A stretch of 36,700 bases of DNA from Planctomycetota bacterium (GCA_003671185.1 QWPN01000156.1:1-36700); one strand, 5' to 3'; shown: positions 7,290-16,491, numbered from the stretch's first letter. Notes: a model not told the origin generated them from the sequence alone. A program made the numbers and translations.

Positions 7290-9026
7290 ATGATGTCTGA
7301 CCTGGCCTCGCTGGCGATTGCCGGCGTGAAAACGTGGTTCTGGGGATCTCGGCCGTCACCTGGGCGGCCGGTTTGGGGGCGTTGTACGAAGGCAACGATC
7401 CTCGTCATCGCGGGCATGGCCGCTCTCGTGGGGCCCGATGCAGCGGCCCAAAAGGGTGGATTCCGCAAACTCGCGCCCGGGGTGCTGACCGTCATCCCGC
7501 CCGACAAAACGAGCGCCGACGAACTGCTCCACGGCGACCTCCTAGAGGTGACCGAGGGACTGTCGCGGCCGCCCGAGAACATGGTGTGGGAACCCAAACG
7601 TGCACCCGCGAATACGACCCTCGTGGAACGGGCGCGGGGGCGATCCTTCCCGCGCGACATCTGGTGCCTGGAGTTCGCCTTCAAGCCACCGCGGATGATC
7701 GAAGTCGACATTCCGGCTGCTGACCTGAAGATGCAGCGAAAGCGGGTCTGGTACCTGGTCTACCGGGTCAAAAACACGGGCGGCCGCCGCACCGTGATCG
7801 ACAAACAGGACCCCACGAAACTCACCACCGTGCCCTTTGAGACGCCGGTGCGATTCATCCCGCATTTCGTGCTGGAGAGCCTGGAAGCGCTGTCGGACGC
7901 CGAGGATCTGGCCAAGCATCGTGCCTATCTGGATCGCGTCGTGCCCGCCGCCATGGAGGCCATCCGCCGCCGGGAGGATCCGCGGCAGCGGTTCTACAAC
8001 AGTGCCGAAATGGTGGCGAAGGAGTTGGCGTTCGGCGAGGAACGCTGGGGCGTCGCGGTCTGGACGGATGTCGATCCGCGCATCGATTTTTTCTCGATCT
8101 ACGCCAGCGGCCTGACGAACTCGATCCGCTGGCGGAAACGCAAAGGCGCCGTGATCAACGCCAACGACCCGCCTGGCAGCGACATGGAAGTGGCGCTGGA
8201 GAGCCTGCGGCTCGACTTCTGGCTGCCGGCCGCCGCCGGGGCCGCCGAGCAGGAGATGAGCGTGGGGTATCGCGGCATGTTCGAGCGCATGACGCTGGGC
8301 AGCCGAGTGTTGGAGGCCGCGGGCTGGCCGGCGACGACGAAATCGAATCCTGCAGCGGCCCTGGAACGCATGGGTTTGAAGTGGGACGACCTGCTGGAAC
8401 CTGGCGGAGGAGGAGGCCCCAGCCTGCTGCCGTTGGAGAAAGTGCTGGGCACCATTGCCGGACTGAAGGACCCCGGGGCGCGGGCCACACTCGTGCGGGA
8501 GATGTTTGGCGACGTCGGGGAGGCGGCGCTCGAGTCGCTGGCCGCCGCCGCCGCCGGACCGGTCGATGCGGAACAGGACAAACGCCGCCGTGCGGCTTTG
8601 CAGGCGATGGACCTCACGCCGGAGCAGGTAGGCAAGGATCCCTACTCGGCACTCGCACGAATCGTCGGCAAACTCGATTCCCAGCCCGGCTACGCCCAAC
8701 GGCAGGCCATGGCGGCGAGGTGCTTTGGACCCGCCGGCCGGCGGCTGGAATGGCTGTCGAAGGGAGCCAAGGCGGCGCGGGCGCTGGCGGCGCTCGAGTC
8801 CGTGGCGATCGATCCCAGCAGCATGGCCACCAGCAACGCGCAGGCGGCCTTCGATGCCGTGCGGCCGTCGATCAGCGCCGAGGCCGACCCCGCCGTGCGG
8901 CAGAAGGTGTTGCAGGGGGTGTTTGGCCCGCGTGGCCCGGAACTGTTCGCCGCCGCCGTGGCGGTCCACGAGGGCATTGACCATGACTGGATTTTCCGAT
9001 ACGACACGGACGGACCCGGTCTGTAA
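7290..9026 (+). CDS. large hypothetical, probably exported, protein
   Basis: 578-aa ORF with a non-random protein-like sequence (KLAPGVLTVIPPDKTSADELLHGDLLEVTEGL...VWYLVYRVKNTGGRRTVIDKQDP). Hydrophobic region near the N-terminus; start uncertain. Confidence 0.7.
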   Translation: MMSDLASLAIAGVKTWFWGSRPSPGRPVWGRCTKATILVIAGMAALVGPDAAAQKGGFRKLAPGVLTVIPPDKTSADELLHGDLLEVTEGLSRPPENMVWEPKRAPANTTLVERARGRSFPRDIWCLEFAFKPPRMIEVDIPAADLKMQRKRVWYLVYRVKNTGGRRTVIDKQDPTKLTTVPFETPVRFIPHFVLESLEALSDAEDLAKHRAYLDRVVPAAMEAIRRREDPRQRFYNSAEMVAKELAFGEERWGVAVWTDVDPRIDFFSIYASGLTNSIRWRKRKGAVINANDPPGSDMEVALESLRLDFWLPAAAGAAEQEMSVGYRGMFERMTLGSRVLEAAGWPATTKSNPAAALERMGLKWDDLLEPGGGGGPSLLPLEKVLGTIAGLKDPGARATLVREMFGDVGEAALESLAAAAAGPVDAEQDKRRRAALQAMDLTPEQVGKDPYSALARIVGKLDSQPGYAQRQAMAARCFGPAGRRLEWLSKGAKAARALAALESVAIDPSSMATSNAQAAFDAVRPSISAEADPAVRQKVLQGVFGPRGPELFAAAVAVHEGIDHDWIFRYDTDGPGL

Positions 9027-9107
9027 CCCGCTCGCATGTGGGCACCGGGTAGGGTATCCTTGACTTGGTCGGATAAGCGTGACGGTCCTCGCCGTGGAGC
9101 GGATCAG

Positions 9108-9362
9108 ATGGCACATAAAAAGGGTCAGGGTTCGAGCCGTAACGGCCGCGATTCGAATGCCCAGCGCCGTGGCGTGAAGAAGTTCGGCGGCCAGCAGGTG
9201 CGGGCCGGCAACATCCTCGTGCGGCAGGTGGGCACCAGTTTCCACCCCGGCAAGAACGTGGGCATGGGTACCGATTACACGCTGTTCGCGCTCTCTGACG
9301 GCGTTGTGATGTTCGACCGCGAAGGCCGCCGCGTGAACGTCGTGGCCGGCTCAAAGGCGTAA
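9108..9362 (+). CDS. rpmA: 50S ribosomal protein L27 (bL27)
   Basis: [69 protein letters not shown] upstream. Confidence 0.97.
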   Translation: MAHKKGQGSSRNGRDSNAQRRGVKKFGGQQVRAGNILVRQVGTSFHPGKNVGMGTDYTLFALSDGVVMFDREGRRVNVVAGSKA

Positions 9363-9369
9363 CCGCCGC

Positions 9370-10368
9370 GTGTTCGTCGACCGCGTGCAGATCGAGGTGG
9401 CGGCCGGCAACGGCGGCCGCGGCATCTGCAGTTTCCGCCGCGAGAAGTACGTCCCCTTGGGGGGCCCCGACGGCGGCGATGGCGGTGACGGCGGCAGCGT
9501 GATCATGCGGGCTGAGGAGGGCGTCGACTCGCTGGCGGCCCTGGCCCACCGCCGCCAATGGCGGGCCACGGACGGCGAATCGGGTGGACCTGCCAATCGC
9601 CAGGGGGCACGGGGCGCGGACCTGGAACTCCGGGTGCCGCCCGGCACGATCGTGATCGACGAGTCGAGTGGCCTGGCGCTCAAGGATCTGGCGGCCGGCG
9701 AGTCGATCGTGGCCGCCCGGGGCGGGGCGGGGGGCCGCGGCAACCTGTTCTTCAAGTCGTCGACCAATCGCGCCCCGCGGGAGACGAAACCGGGCGAGAA
9801 AGGGGAGTGCCGCCGGCTGCTGCTCGAACTCAAGGTGATCGCCGACGTGGGGCTCGTGGGCAAGCCGAACGCGGGCAAGAGCACGTTGTTGTCGCGGGTG
9901 TCGCGTGCCCGGCCCGAGATCGCCGACTACGCCTTCACCACCAAGACGCCGATCCTGGGGATCGTGGCCGTGTCCCGCGACCGGAGCTTCGTGCTGGCCG
10001 ACCTGCCCGGGCTGATCGAGGGCGCCCATGCGGGCGTGGGCCTGGGCCATGAATTCCTCCGGCACGTGGAACGGGCCGGCATCCTCGTGCACGTGGTGGA
10101 GCCCCTCCCCGTCGACGGCAGCGATCCGCTAGCGAATTACCGGGCGATCCGTGATGAACTCGAGCGTTACGATGCCTCGCTGGGCACGCGGCCGGAGATC
10201 GTCGTCATGAGCAAGTGCGAACTTCCTGGCGCCGAGGAGGTGCGGGCGGAGTTCTCACGGGCCATTGGCCGGGAGGTGCTGGCCTTGAGCGCGGTGACGG
10301 GCCAGGGGCTCGACGCCTTGCTGCGGGCAGTGGTGGCGGAACTCGACGCGCGGAGGCCGAGCCCGTGA
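9370..10368 (+). CDS. obg: GTPase Obg
   Basis: Glycine-rich Obg fold (VEVAAGNGGRGICSFRREKYVPLGGPDGGDGGDGG), G1 GLVGKPNAGKSTLL, G3 DLPGLIEGAHAGVGLGHEFLRHVER. Confidence 0.96.
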   Translation: MFVDRVQIEVAAGNGGRGICSFRREKYVPLGGPDGGDGGDGGSVIMRAEEGVDSLAALAHRRQWRATDGESGGPANRQGARGADLELRVPPGTIVIDESSGLALKDLAAGESIVAARGGAGGRGNLFFKSSTNRAPRETKPGEKGECRRLLLELKVIADVGLVGKPNAGKSTLLSRVSRARPEIADYAFTTKTPILGIVAVSRDRSFVLADLPGLIEGAHAGVGLGHEFLRHVERAGILVHVVEPLPVDGSDPLANYRAIRDELERYDASLGTRPEIVVMSKCELPGAEEVRAEFSRAIGREVLALSAVTGQGLDALLRAVVAELDARRPSP

Positions 10369-11195
10369 GCACGACGGCGGGTGGCGGCCCGGTTCCCGGT
10401 GACGCGCTGCTCGTCGCCGATGTGGGCAACTCGCGGATCAAGCTGGCGGTCGTCGCCGACCCGGGCGGCGCCGGACGGCTGCCGCGGGTGCAGAGGCGGC
10501 AGGATTTTCTGAGCCGCGACTTCCGCCCGCGGAACATCGAGCAATGGCTGGCGGGGGCCGCGCCGGGACCGGCCCTGCTGCTCGTGGCCAGCGTGCACGA
10601 CGCCGCGGCCGCGAGGTTGGAGGCCGCTGTCGCAGAGGTGTCGGCCACCCAGCACCGGCCGCTGCGGCAGCGGCGGGTGGCACGCGCCGACCTGCCCGTC
10701 GAGGTGCTCGTCGACGAGCCCCACCGGGTGGGCATCGACCGGGTGGCCGCAGCTGCGGCCGCCGCACTGGTCGCGCCGGCGGGTCGCGGAGCCATCGTGG
10801 TCGACTGCGGCACCGCCACGACCGTGGACATGATTTCGCCCCAGGGCTGCTTTTTGGGCGGGGCGATCCTGCCCGGCCCGGCTCTCCTGGCGCGGGCGCT
10901 GGCCGAGGGCACGAGCCGCCTGCCCGCGGTGGCGGCGCTCGACCACGACCTGCCACCGGCCATGCCTGGACGAACCACGCAGCAGGCGATCGCAGCGGGT
11001 ATCGGCTGGGGCATGCGGGGAGCCGTGGCCAGGCTCGTGGCGGAGGCCCGGGCGTCGCTCGGCGAGGGGGCCGAACTGATCCTCACTGGCGGCTCCAGCG
11101 GCGTCGTGCGCGACGCCCTGCCCGGGGCCCGGGACATGCCAGACCTGGTCCTGCTCGGCATCGCCATGGCGGCCGCCCGTGCCAGGGGGCGGTAG
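10365..11195 (+). CDS. coaX: type III pantothenate kinase
   Basis: LLVADVGNSRIKLAVV, VGIDRVAAAAAA, AIVVDCGTATTVDMISPQGCFLGGAILPG. GTG start overlaps the obg stop. Confidence 0.88.
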   Translation: MSTTAGGGPVPGDALLVADVGNSRIKLAVVADPGGAGRLPRVQRRQDFLSRDFRPRNIEQWLAGAAPGPALLLVASVHDAAAARLEAAVAEVSATQHRPLRQRRVARADLPVEVLVDEPHRVGIDRVAAAAAAALVAPAGRGAIVVDCGTATTVDMISPQGCFLGGAILPGPALLARALAEGTSRLPAVAALDHDLPPAMPGRTTQQAIAAGIGWGMRGAVARLVAEARASLGEGAELILTGGSSGVVRDALPGARDMPDLVLLGIAMAAARARGR

Positions 11196-11302
11196 ACGGC
11201 ATCGCGTCCGGGGGCGATCTGCACCGCTTCCAGCGGATCGTTCTCGGATACAATCGGCGGGCTCGCGGATCGCCAGGCACCCCACACACAGTGACCACCA
11301 GC

Positions 11303-11692
11303 ATGGACCAGCCGACACCTCGGGCCGATCTGGCACGGACGTTGGCGCTGGCCGTGGCGCGGGTGGCCGAAGAGACGCGGGGCAGCGACGTGCGCATCCT
11401 CGACCTGCGCGGCCTGACCCCCGTGTTCGACTACTTCGTGATCGCCACCGGGTCGAGCCGGCGGCAGATGCACGCCATGGCCGACGAGATCGAGGCCACG
11501 GTGAAACGTGAGCTTCGCGATCGCAAACGGGGTGGCGAGGGGTACGAGGAGGGCCGCTGGATCGTGCTCGACTACGGCAACGTGCTCGTGCACCTGTTCG
11601 ATGCCGAATCCCGCGAGTACTGGGACCTCGAGCACTTGTGGGGCGATGCCAAGCAGGTGCCCGTCCCCGCGGCGGGAGCCTCCGCCCGATGA
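11303..11692 (+). CDS. rsfS: ribosome silencing factor RsfS
   Basis: DVRILDLRGLTPVFDYFVIATGSSRRQMHAMADEIE...GRWIVLDYGNVLVHLFDAESREYWDLEHLWGDA. Confidence 0.95.
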   Translation: MDQPTPRADLARTLALAVARVAEETRGSDVRILDLRGLTPVFDYFVIATGSSRRQMHAMADEIEATVKRELRDRKRGGEGYEEGRWIVLDYGNVLVHLFDAESREYWDLEHLWGDAKQVPVPAAGASAR

Positions 11693-13527
11693 GCGACGGC
11701 GACGGCCCATCGGCCCGCGTGAACTTCCGCGCGGCCCTGCGGGGGATGTTTCGCCAGGCGCTCGAGCGGCTGGCGGCCGACGGCGTCGTGGCCATCCCGG
11801 CGGAGGAGATGCCGGCCCTCCTGGAACAGGTGCGGGAGACGGCCGAACCGAAGTTCGGAGACTATTCAGGGACGATGGCGATGGGGCTGGCCAAGCGCGC
11901 CGGCAGGAAGCCCCGCGACGTGGCGGCCGACATCAGCGGCCGGCTGGCCGCGGCCGCCGGCTACGCCGAACTCTTCGAGCCGCCGGGTGATCCCGTCGGC
12001 CCGGGGTTCATCAACGTCCGCGTGCGAGACGAGGCCCTCTGCGCGGCGGTGGCTGCGGCCGTTCGCGACGATCGGCTCGGTGTGCCGACCGTGCATCCGC
12101 CGCAGACGATCGTCATCGACTTCTCGTCGCCCAATGTCGCCAAGCCGATGCACGTGGGGCACATCCGCTCCACCGTGATCGGCGACGCGCTGGCGCGGAT
12201 CCTGCGGTTCCGCGGCCATGACGTGATCACGGTGAATCATCTGGGCGACTGGGGAACGCAGTTCGGGATGATCCTCTGGGGCTACAAGCGGCTCCGCGAC
12301 CAGCAGGCATACGACGCGCATCCCACCAGGGAACTGGGCCGGCTGTATCGCCTCGTGCGCAAACTCGTCGACGCCAAGCCCGAGGAACTGGCGGCCGATC
12401 CCGAGGCGGCCGCGGTTCTGAGCCGGCACCCGGACGTGGCCCGGGAGGTGCTCGAGGAAACGGAAAAATTGCACCGCGAGGAGGAGGAGAACCTGGCCCT
12501 GTGGCGCACGTTCGAGCCGTTCTGCCACGAGGAGATCGACAGGATCTACGGGCGGCTGGGGGTGACCTTCGACCACGTGCGTGGAGAGAGCTCCTACCGG
12601 AAACTCTTGGCCGGCGTGGTCGAGGATCTGCAATCGCAGGGGTTGGCCCGGGAGAGCCGCGGGGCGATCGGCGTGTTTCTCGACGGCGATGACAAGCCCC
12701 CGTTCCTGGTGCGCAAGGCCGACGGCGGCTACCTGTATGCGACCACCGACCTGGCCGCGATCCGCTGGCGGCTGGAGCACTGGAAGCCCGACCGCATCCT
12801 GTATGTCGTCGACCATCGGCAGAGCCAGCACTTCGACCAACTCTTCGAGACGGCTCGTCGCTGGGGCTGCGGCCCGGTCGCCCTGGTGCACGTGGCATTC
12901 GGCACGGTGCTGGGCGACGACGGCCGGCCGTTCAAGACCCGGTCAGGCGACACGGTGGGGCTGGAGTCGCTGCTCGACGAGGGCGTGGAGCGGGCGCTGG
13001 CCGTGGTGGCGGCCGACGAGGAGATGACCGGCGCCGAGCGGCAGCGGGTCGCCGAGACGATTGGCATCGGGGCCATCAAGTACGCCGATCTGAGCCAGAA
13101 CCGCACCACGGATTACGTGTTCAGCTACGACAAGATGCTGCAGCTGACCGGCAACACCGCGGCCTACATGCAGTATGCCGTGGCCCGGGTGGAGGGGATC
13201 TACGTTAGGGGAGGCGTTGATCGGGATGCCCTGCGGGCGACCTGTGGCCGCGTGATCGCGGCGGACCCTCGCGAGCGGGCGCTGGCGCTCGAACTGCTGC
13301 GTTTCGGCGAGGCCCTCGAGGACGTGGAAGCCGACTACCGGCCCAACCTGCTGACCGCCTATCTCTACGACCTCGCCGGCTGCTACTCGACCCTCTACGA
13401 CGCGCTGCCGGTGCTCAAGGCCAAGGAACCCGAGCGGGGCAGCCGACTGGCACTCTGCGATCTCACTGGAAGGATTCTGCGAAAGGGACTGCAGCTGCTC
13501 GGCATCGGCACCGTGGAGAAGATGTGA
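11689..13527 (+). CDS. argS: arginyl-tRNA synthetase
   Basis: IVIDFSSPNVAKPMHVGHIRSTVIGDALARIL, VNHLGDWGTQFGMI, VVDHRQSQHFDQLFETAR, LQLTGNTAAYMQYAVARV. ATGA overlap with rsfS. Confidence 0.97.
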   Translation: MSDGDGPSARVNFRAALRGMFRQALERLAADGVVAIPAEEMPALLEQVRETAEPKFGDYSGTMAMGLAKRAGRKPRDVAADISGRLAAAAGYAELFEPPGDPVGPGFINVRVRDEALCAAVAAAVRDDRLGVPTVHPPQTIVIDFSSPNVAKPMHVGHIRSTVIGDALARILRFRGHDVITVNHLGDWGTQFGMILWGYKRLRDQQAYDAHPTRELGRLYRLVRKLVDAKPEELAADPEAAAVLSRHPDVAREVLEETEKLHREEEENLALWRTFEPFCHEEIDRIYGRLGVTFDHVRGESSYRKLLAGVVEDLQSQGLARESRGAIGVFLDGDDKPPFLVRKADGGYLYATTDLAAIRWRLEHWKPDRILYVVDHRQSQHFDQLFETARRWGCGPVALVHVAFGTVLGDDGRPFKTRSGDTVGLESLLDEGVERALAVVAADEEMTGAERQRVAETIGIGAIKYADLSQNRTTDYVFSYDKMLQLTGNTAAYMQYAVARVEGIYVRGGVDRDALRATCGRVIAADPRERALALELLRFGEALEDVEADYRPNLLTAYLYDLAGCYSTLYDALPVLKAKEPERGSRLALCDLTGRILRKGLQLLGIGTVEKM

Positions 13528-13613
13528 CCTCATCCGGAAACGGCGGCCGCTTCCCGGCCGTGCCGATCCGCCCGCCCGCCCACAGGCGACGGCAGCACCA
13601 CTCGTGAAGCATC

Positions 13614-15713
13614 ATGGCAGGCACTCTGGAAAAAATCCGCAACATCGGCATCGTGGCCCACATCGATGCCGGGAAGACGACGCTCACCGAGCGGATGCTG
13701 TTTTTCACCAAGACGAGCCACCGGCTCGGCGAGGTCGATCGGGGCACGACGATCACCGACTTCGACCCCGAGGAGCAGGAGCGCGGGATCACGATCTACT
13801 CGGCCGCGGTGTCATTCCGCTGGCAGGACGTGAGCGTGAACCTCATCGACACGCCAGGGCACGTTGACTTCACGGCCGAGGTGGAGCGCAGCCTGCGGGT
13901 GCTGGACGGGGCGGTGGTGGTGTTCTCGGCCCGCGAAGGAGTCGAGGCCCAGAGCGAGACGGTATGGCGGCAGGCCGACAAGTACGGCGTGCCCCGGCTG
14001 GCGCTCGTCAACAAGCTCGACCGCGAGGGGGCGGATTTCTTCGGCACGGTGACCCAGATCGAGAAGCGGCTGGGGGCGCGGCCGCTGGTGCTGCAGATCC
14101 CGCTTGGGCTGGGGCCGCCGCACGTCAACGACCCGTTCCGCGGCCTCGTCGACCTGGTGGAGATGCAGCTGCTCACGTTCCCTCCCAAGGACGAGGCGCT
14201 GGCAGGCGGGGCCGCCCTCGGTGCCGTGACAAGGGGGCCGATCCCGGCCGAACTCGCCGACACGGCCGCCGAGTGGCGGGAGCAATTGGTGTCGAATTTG
14301 TTCGACTTTTCCGACGAACTTGCCGAACTCGCCATGGGCGAGGCGCCGATCCCGGGGGATGCCATCCGCCGGGCGGTTCGGCAGGCCACGATCCGCCGTC
14401 AGGTCGTGCCCGTGCTGGCCGGATCGGCGCTCGACTGCATCGGCATCCAGCCCGTGCTCGACGCCGTCGCCTGGTACCTCCCCAGCCCCGCCGACGTGCC
14501 GCCCGTGGAGGGGCTGGACCCGACCAAGAAGACACCAACGACCATCTCCCGACGGGCCGATTCCCAGGACCCGTTCTGCGGCCTGGTGTTCAAGATCGTG
14601 GCCGAAAAGCATGGCGACCTGTATTTCGTGCGCGTCTACTCCGGCACGCTCAAGGCGGGCAGCCGGGCCTGGAATCCGCTCCAGCAGAAGAAGGAGAACA
14701 TCGCCCAGCTCTGGCACGTGCAGGCCGATCGACGCGAGCAGGTGGACGAGGCCCGGGCCGGTGACATCGTGGGGGTGATCGGCCCCCGTGCCAGCGTCAC
14801 GGGTGACACGCTCTGCGACGCTGCGGCGCCGATCGTGCTGGAGTCGATCCAATTTCCCGAGACCGTGATCTCGATGGCGATCGAACCGGAGACGAGCCTG
14901 GAACGGAAGAAACTGGCCGAGACGCTGGAGATGATGAAGCGACAAGACCCCACGTTCCGGGCCCTGGAAAGCGAGGAGACGGGCCAGACGCTGATCTCGG
15001 GCATGGGGGAGTTGCACCTGGAGGTGATCAGGCATCGGCTGGAGCGGGATTTCAATCTCCATTGCCGCGTCCACAAGCCGCGGGTCAGTTACAAGGAGAC
15101 GGTGGGTCGGGTCGCGACGGTCAGCGGCGAGGCCAACAGGCAGGTGGCGGGCCAGTCGCTGGTGGCCACGGTCACTGTGCGTGCCGAGCCGAACGACCAC
15201 CAGGGCCCGGTGACGGTCGAACAGGGCTGGTTTCCCGAGCAGGAGGCGGTGGCCGCCACGGCGGCGTTGATGACCGAGGCGGTGCGGGAGAGTGCCGAAC
15301 GGGGCGGCCTCAAGGGCTGCCCGCTGTGGGGCGTGCGGATCGTGGTGCTGGAAAGCCCGCTGCCCGAGCCTCCCCCCTCTGACGTGGCAATCCGCATCGC
15401 GGCCGCCGACGCCATCGACAAGCTCCTCAAGGAGGCGGGGACGGTGCTCCTGGAGCCGGTGATGAGGGTGGAGGTCACGGTGCCCGAGGAGCACCTTGGC
15501 GATGTGATCAACGACCTGCAGCAGCGGCGGGCGATCATCACCGCCACCGAAATTCGCGGCGGGGCCACCGTACTCACGGCCGAGGCGCCGCTGGCGAGCA
15601 TGTTCGGTTACTCGGCCGCGGTCCGCAGCGTGAGCCAGGGGCGGGCCAGTTTCACGATGGCCCCGCTCAAGTATGGGCCGGCACCGGCCGAGACGGCCGA
15701 GGCGTTCGTATGA
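13614..15713 (+). CDS. fusA: elongation factor G paralogue, mtEFG2/spdEFG2-like
   Basis: IRNIGIVAHIDAGKTTLTERML, EEQERGITIYSAAVSF, VNLIDTPGHVDFTAEVERSLRVLDGAVVVF, ALVNKLDREGADF, and EF-G domains II-V. Confidence 0.93.
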   Translation: MAGTLEKIRNIGIVAHIDAGKTTLTERMLFFTKTSHRLGEVDRGTTITDFDPEEQERGITIYSAAVSFRWQDVSVNLIDTPGHVDFTAEVERSLRVLDGAVVVFSAREGVEAQSETVWRQADKYGVPRLALVNKLDREGADFFGTVTQIEKRLGARPLVLQIPLGLGPPHVNDPFRGLVDLVEMQLLTFPPKDEALAGGAALGAVTRGPIPAELADTAAEWREQLVSNLFDFSDELAELAMGEAPIPGDAIRRAVRQATIRRQVVPVLAGSALDCIGIQPVLDAVAWYLPSPADVPPVEGLDPTKKTPTTISRRADSQDPFCGLVFKIVAEKHGDLYFVRVYSGTLKAGSRAWNPLQQKKENIAQLWHVQADRREQVDEARAGDIVGVIGPRASVTGDTLCDAAAPIVLESIQFPETVISMAIEPETSLERKKLAETLEMMKRQDPTFRALESEETGQTLISGMGELHLEVIRHRLERDFNLHCRVHKPRVSYKETVGRVATVSGEANRQVAGQSLVATVTVRAEPNDHQGPVTVEQGWFPEQEAVAATAALMTEAVRESAERGGLKGCPLWGVRIVVLESPLPEPPPSDVAIRIAAADAIDKLLKEAGTVLLEPVMRVEVTVPEEHLGDVINDLQQRRAIITATEIRGGATVLTAEAPLASMFGYSAAVRSVSQGRASFTMAPLKYGPAPAETAEAFV

Positions 15714-15760
15714 GGGGGCACCGCAACGCCGGCCGTTTTCCCGAGCGAAAATCCCGCGTG

Positions 15761-15789
15761 TTGACAGTCCTCGCCGCCGACTTTAGAGT
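15761..15789 (+). promoter_or_regulatory. sigma70-type promoter of the S10 supercluster
   Basis: TTGACA (15761-15766) - 17 nt - TAGAGT (15784-15789): consensus -35 with ideal spacing, in the fusA-rpsJ gap. Confidence 0.65.
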
Positions 15790-15806
15790 TCGAGACTCGA
15801 TCGCTG

Positions 15807-15900
15807 CGACGCCCCCGGCCCCTGGCCGCAGGTTGGCGTCGAAAGGAGCCTTTCACGAGGCTTTTTCGGGTGCCGCCGGCATGAGTGCCGCTGGCGGCGG
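15807..15900 (+). promoter_or_regulatory. structured 5' leader upstream of rpsJ (three stem-loops)
   Basis: (1) CGACGCC 15807-15813 / GGCGTCG 15835-15841 with inner CGGCC-CCT-GGCCG. (2) AAGGAGCCT-TTCACG-AGGCTTTTT, about 15843-15866, resembling an intrinsic terminator. (3) GCCGCCGGCA-TGAG-TGCCGCTGGCGGC, about 15872-15898. Confidence 0.55.
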
Positions 15901-15956
15901 GCGGTCGACATGCTGCCGGTTGTTCGAGCGTTCGTTGGTTTGACTGGAGTTGTTCA

Positions 15957-16286
15957 GTGGCCGGTCCGACACAAGAGATCATCCGCATCCGGATGGAGGC
16001 CTACGACCACGCTGTGCTCGACCAGAGCGCCGCGGAGATCGTGGACACTGCCAAGCGGACGAATTCCGAGGTTCATGGACCGATCCCGCTGCCCACCCGG
16101 GTCGAGCGGTACACGGTGCTCTCCAGCCCGCACATCGACAAGAAGGCCCGCCAGCAGTACGAAATTCGCACGCACAAGCGGGTCATCGACATCGTGCAGG
16201 CAACCGCCAAGACGATCGAGGCCCTCAACAAACTGAGCCTGCCCGCAGGCGTGGACATCAAGATCAAAGCTTCCTCCCGGTCGTGA
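15957..16286 (+). CDS. rpsJ: 30S ribosomal protein S10 (uS10)
   Basis: [75 protein letters not shown] start with GGAG 7 nt upstream. Confidence 0.96.
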   Translation: MAGPTQEIIRIRMEAYDHAVLDQSAAEIVDTAKRTNSEVHGPIPLPTRVERYTVLSSPHIDKKARQQYEIRTHKRVIDIVQATAKTIEALNKLSLPAGVDIKIKASSRS

Positions 16287-16373
16287 TCGGGATGGAGTTG
16301 GGAATGCAATTCACGGACTCACACTGAAGGAGCGCACGACACGACATGCTTGGAAGGCGTTGTGGGTAAGGCC

Positions 16374-16485
16374 CGGGAGTCCTCCCTGGCGCTCCCGCAG
16401 CCAACGGCTTCGAGCGTGAAGGCGAGGCACGCACGCATGGCTGCCGCAGGGCGGCGGCCAGTGAAAGCGTGTCGCGACGGCGACC
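16374..16485 (+). promoter_or_regulatory. structured rpsJ-rplC spacer, candidate cis-regulatory RNA
   Basis: CGGGAG/CTCCCG (16374-16379/16393-16398); TGGCTGCCGC-AGG-GCGGCGGCCA (16439-16461, 10-bp stem with one T-G pair); GTCGC/GCGAC (16472-16476/16481-16485) just before the rplC ATG. Confidence 0.45.
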
Positions 16486-16491
16486 ATCATC

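Noticed and set aside
7542-9245. 567-aa minus-strand ORF
   Set aside because: Antisense to the 578-aa + ORF and to rpmA; the + frame has a more protein-like composition and the run continues into conserved genes on the + strand.
11249-11254. TACAAT -10-like element upstream of rsfS
   Set aside because: Good -10 but no acceptable -35 at 16-18 nt; too weak to call.
10167-11795. 542-aa and 501-aa minus-strand ORFs
   Set aside because: Antisense to obg, coaX and rsfS, which carry unambiguous motifs.
13812-15494. 560-aa minus-strand ORF opposite EF-G
   Set aside because: Shadow ORF of the EF-G gene with low-complexity composition.
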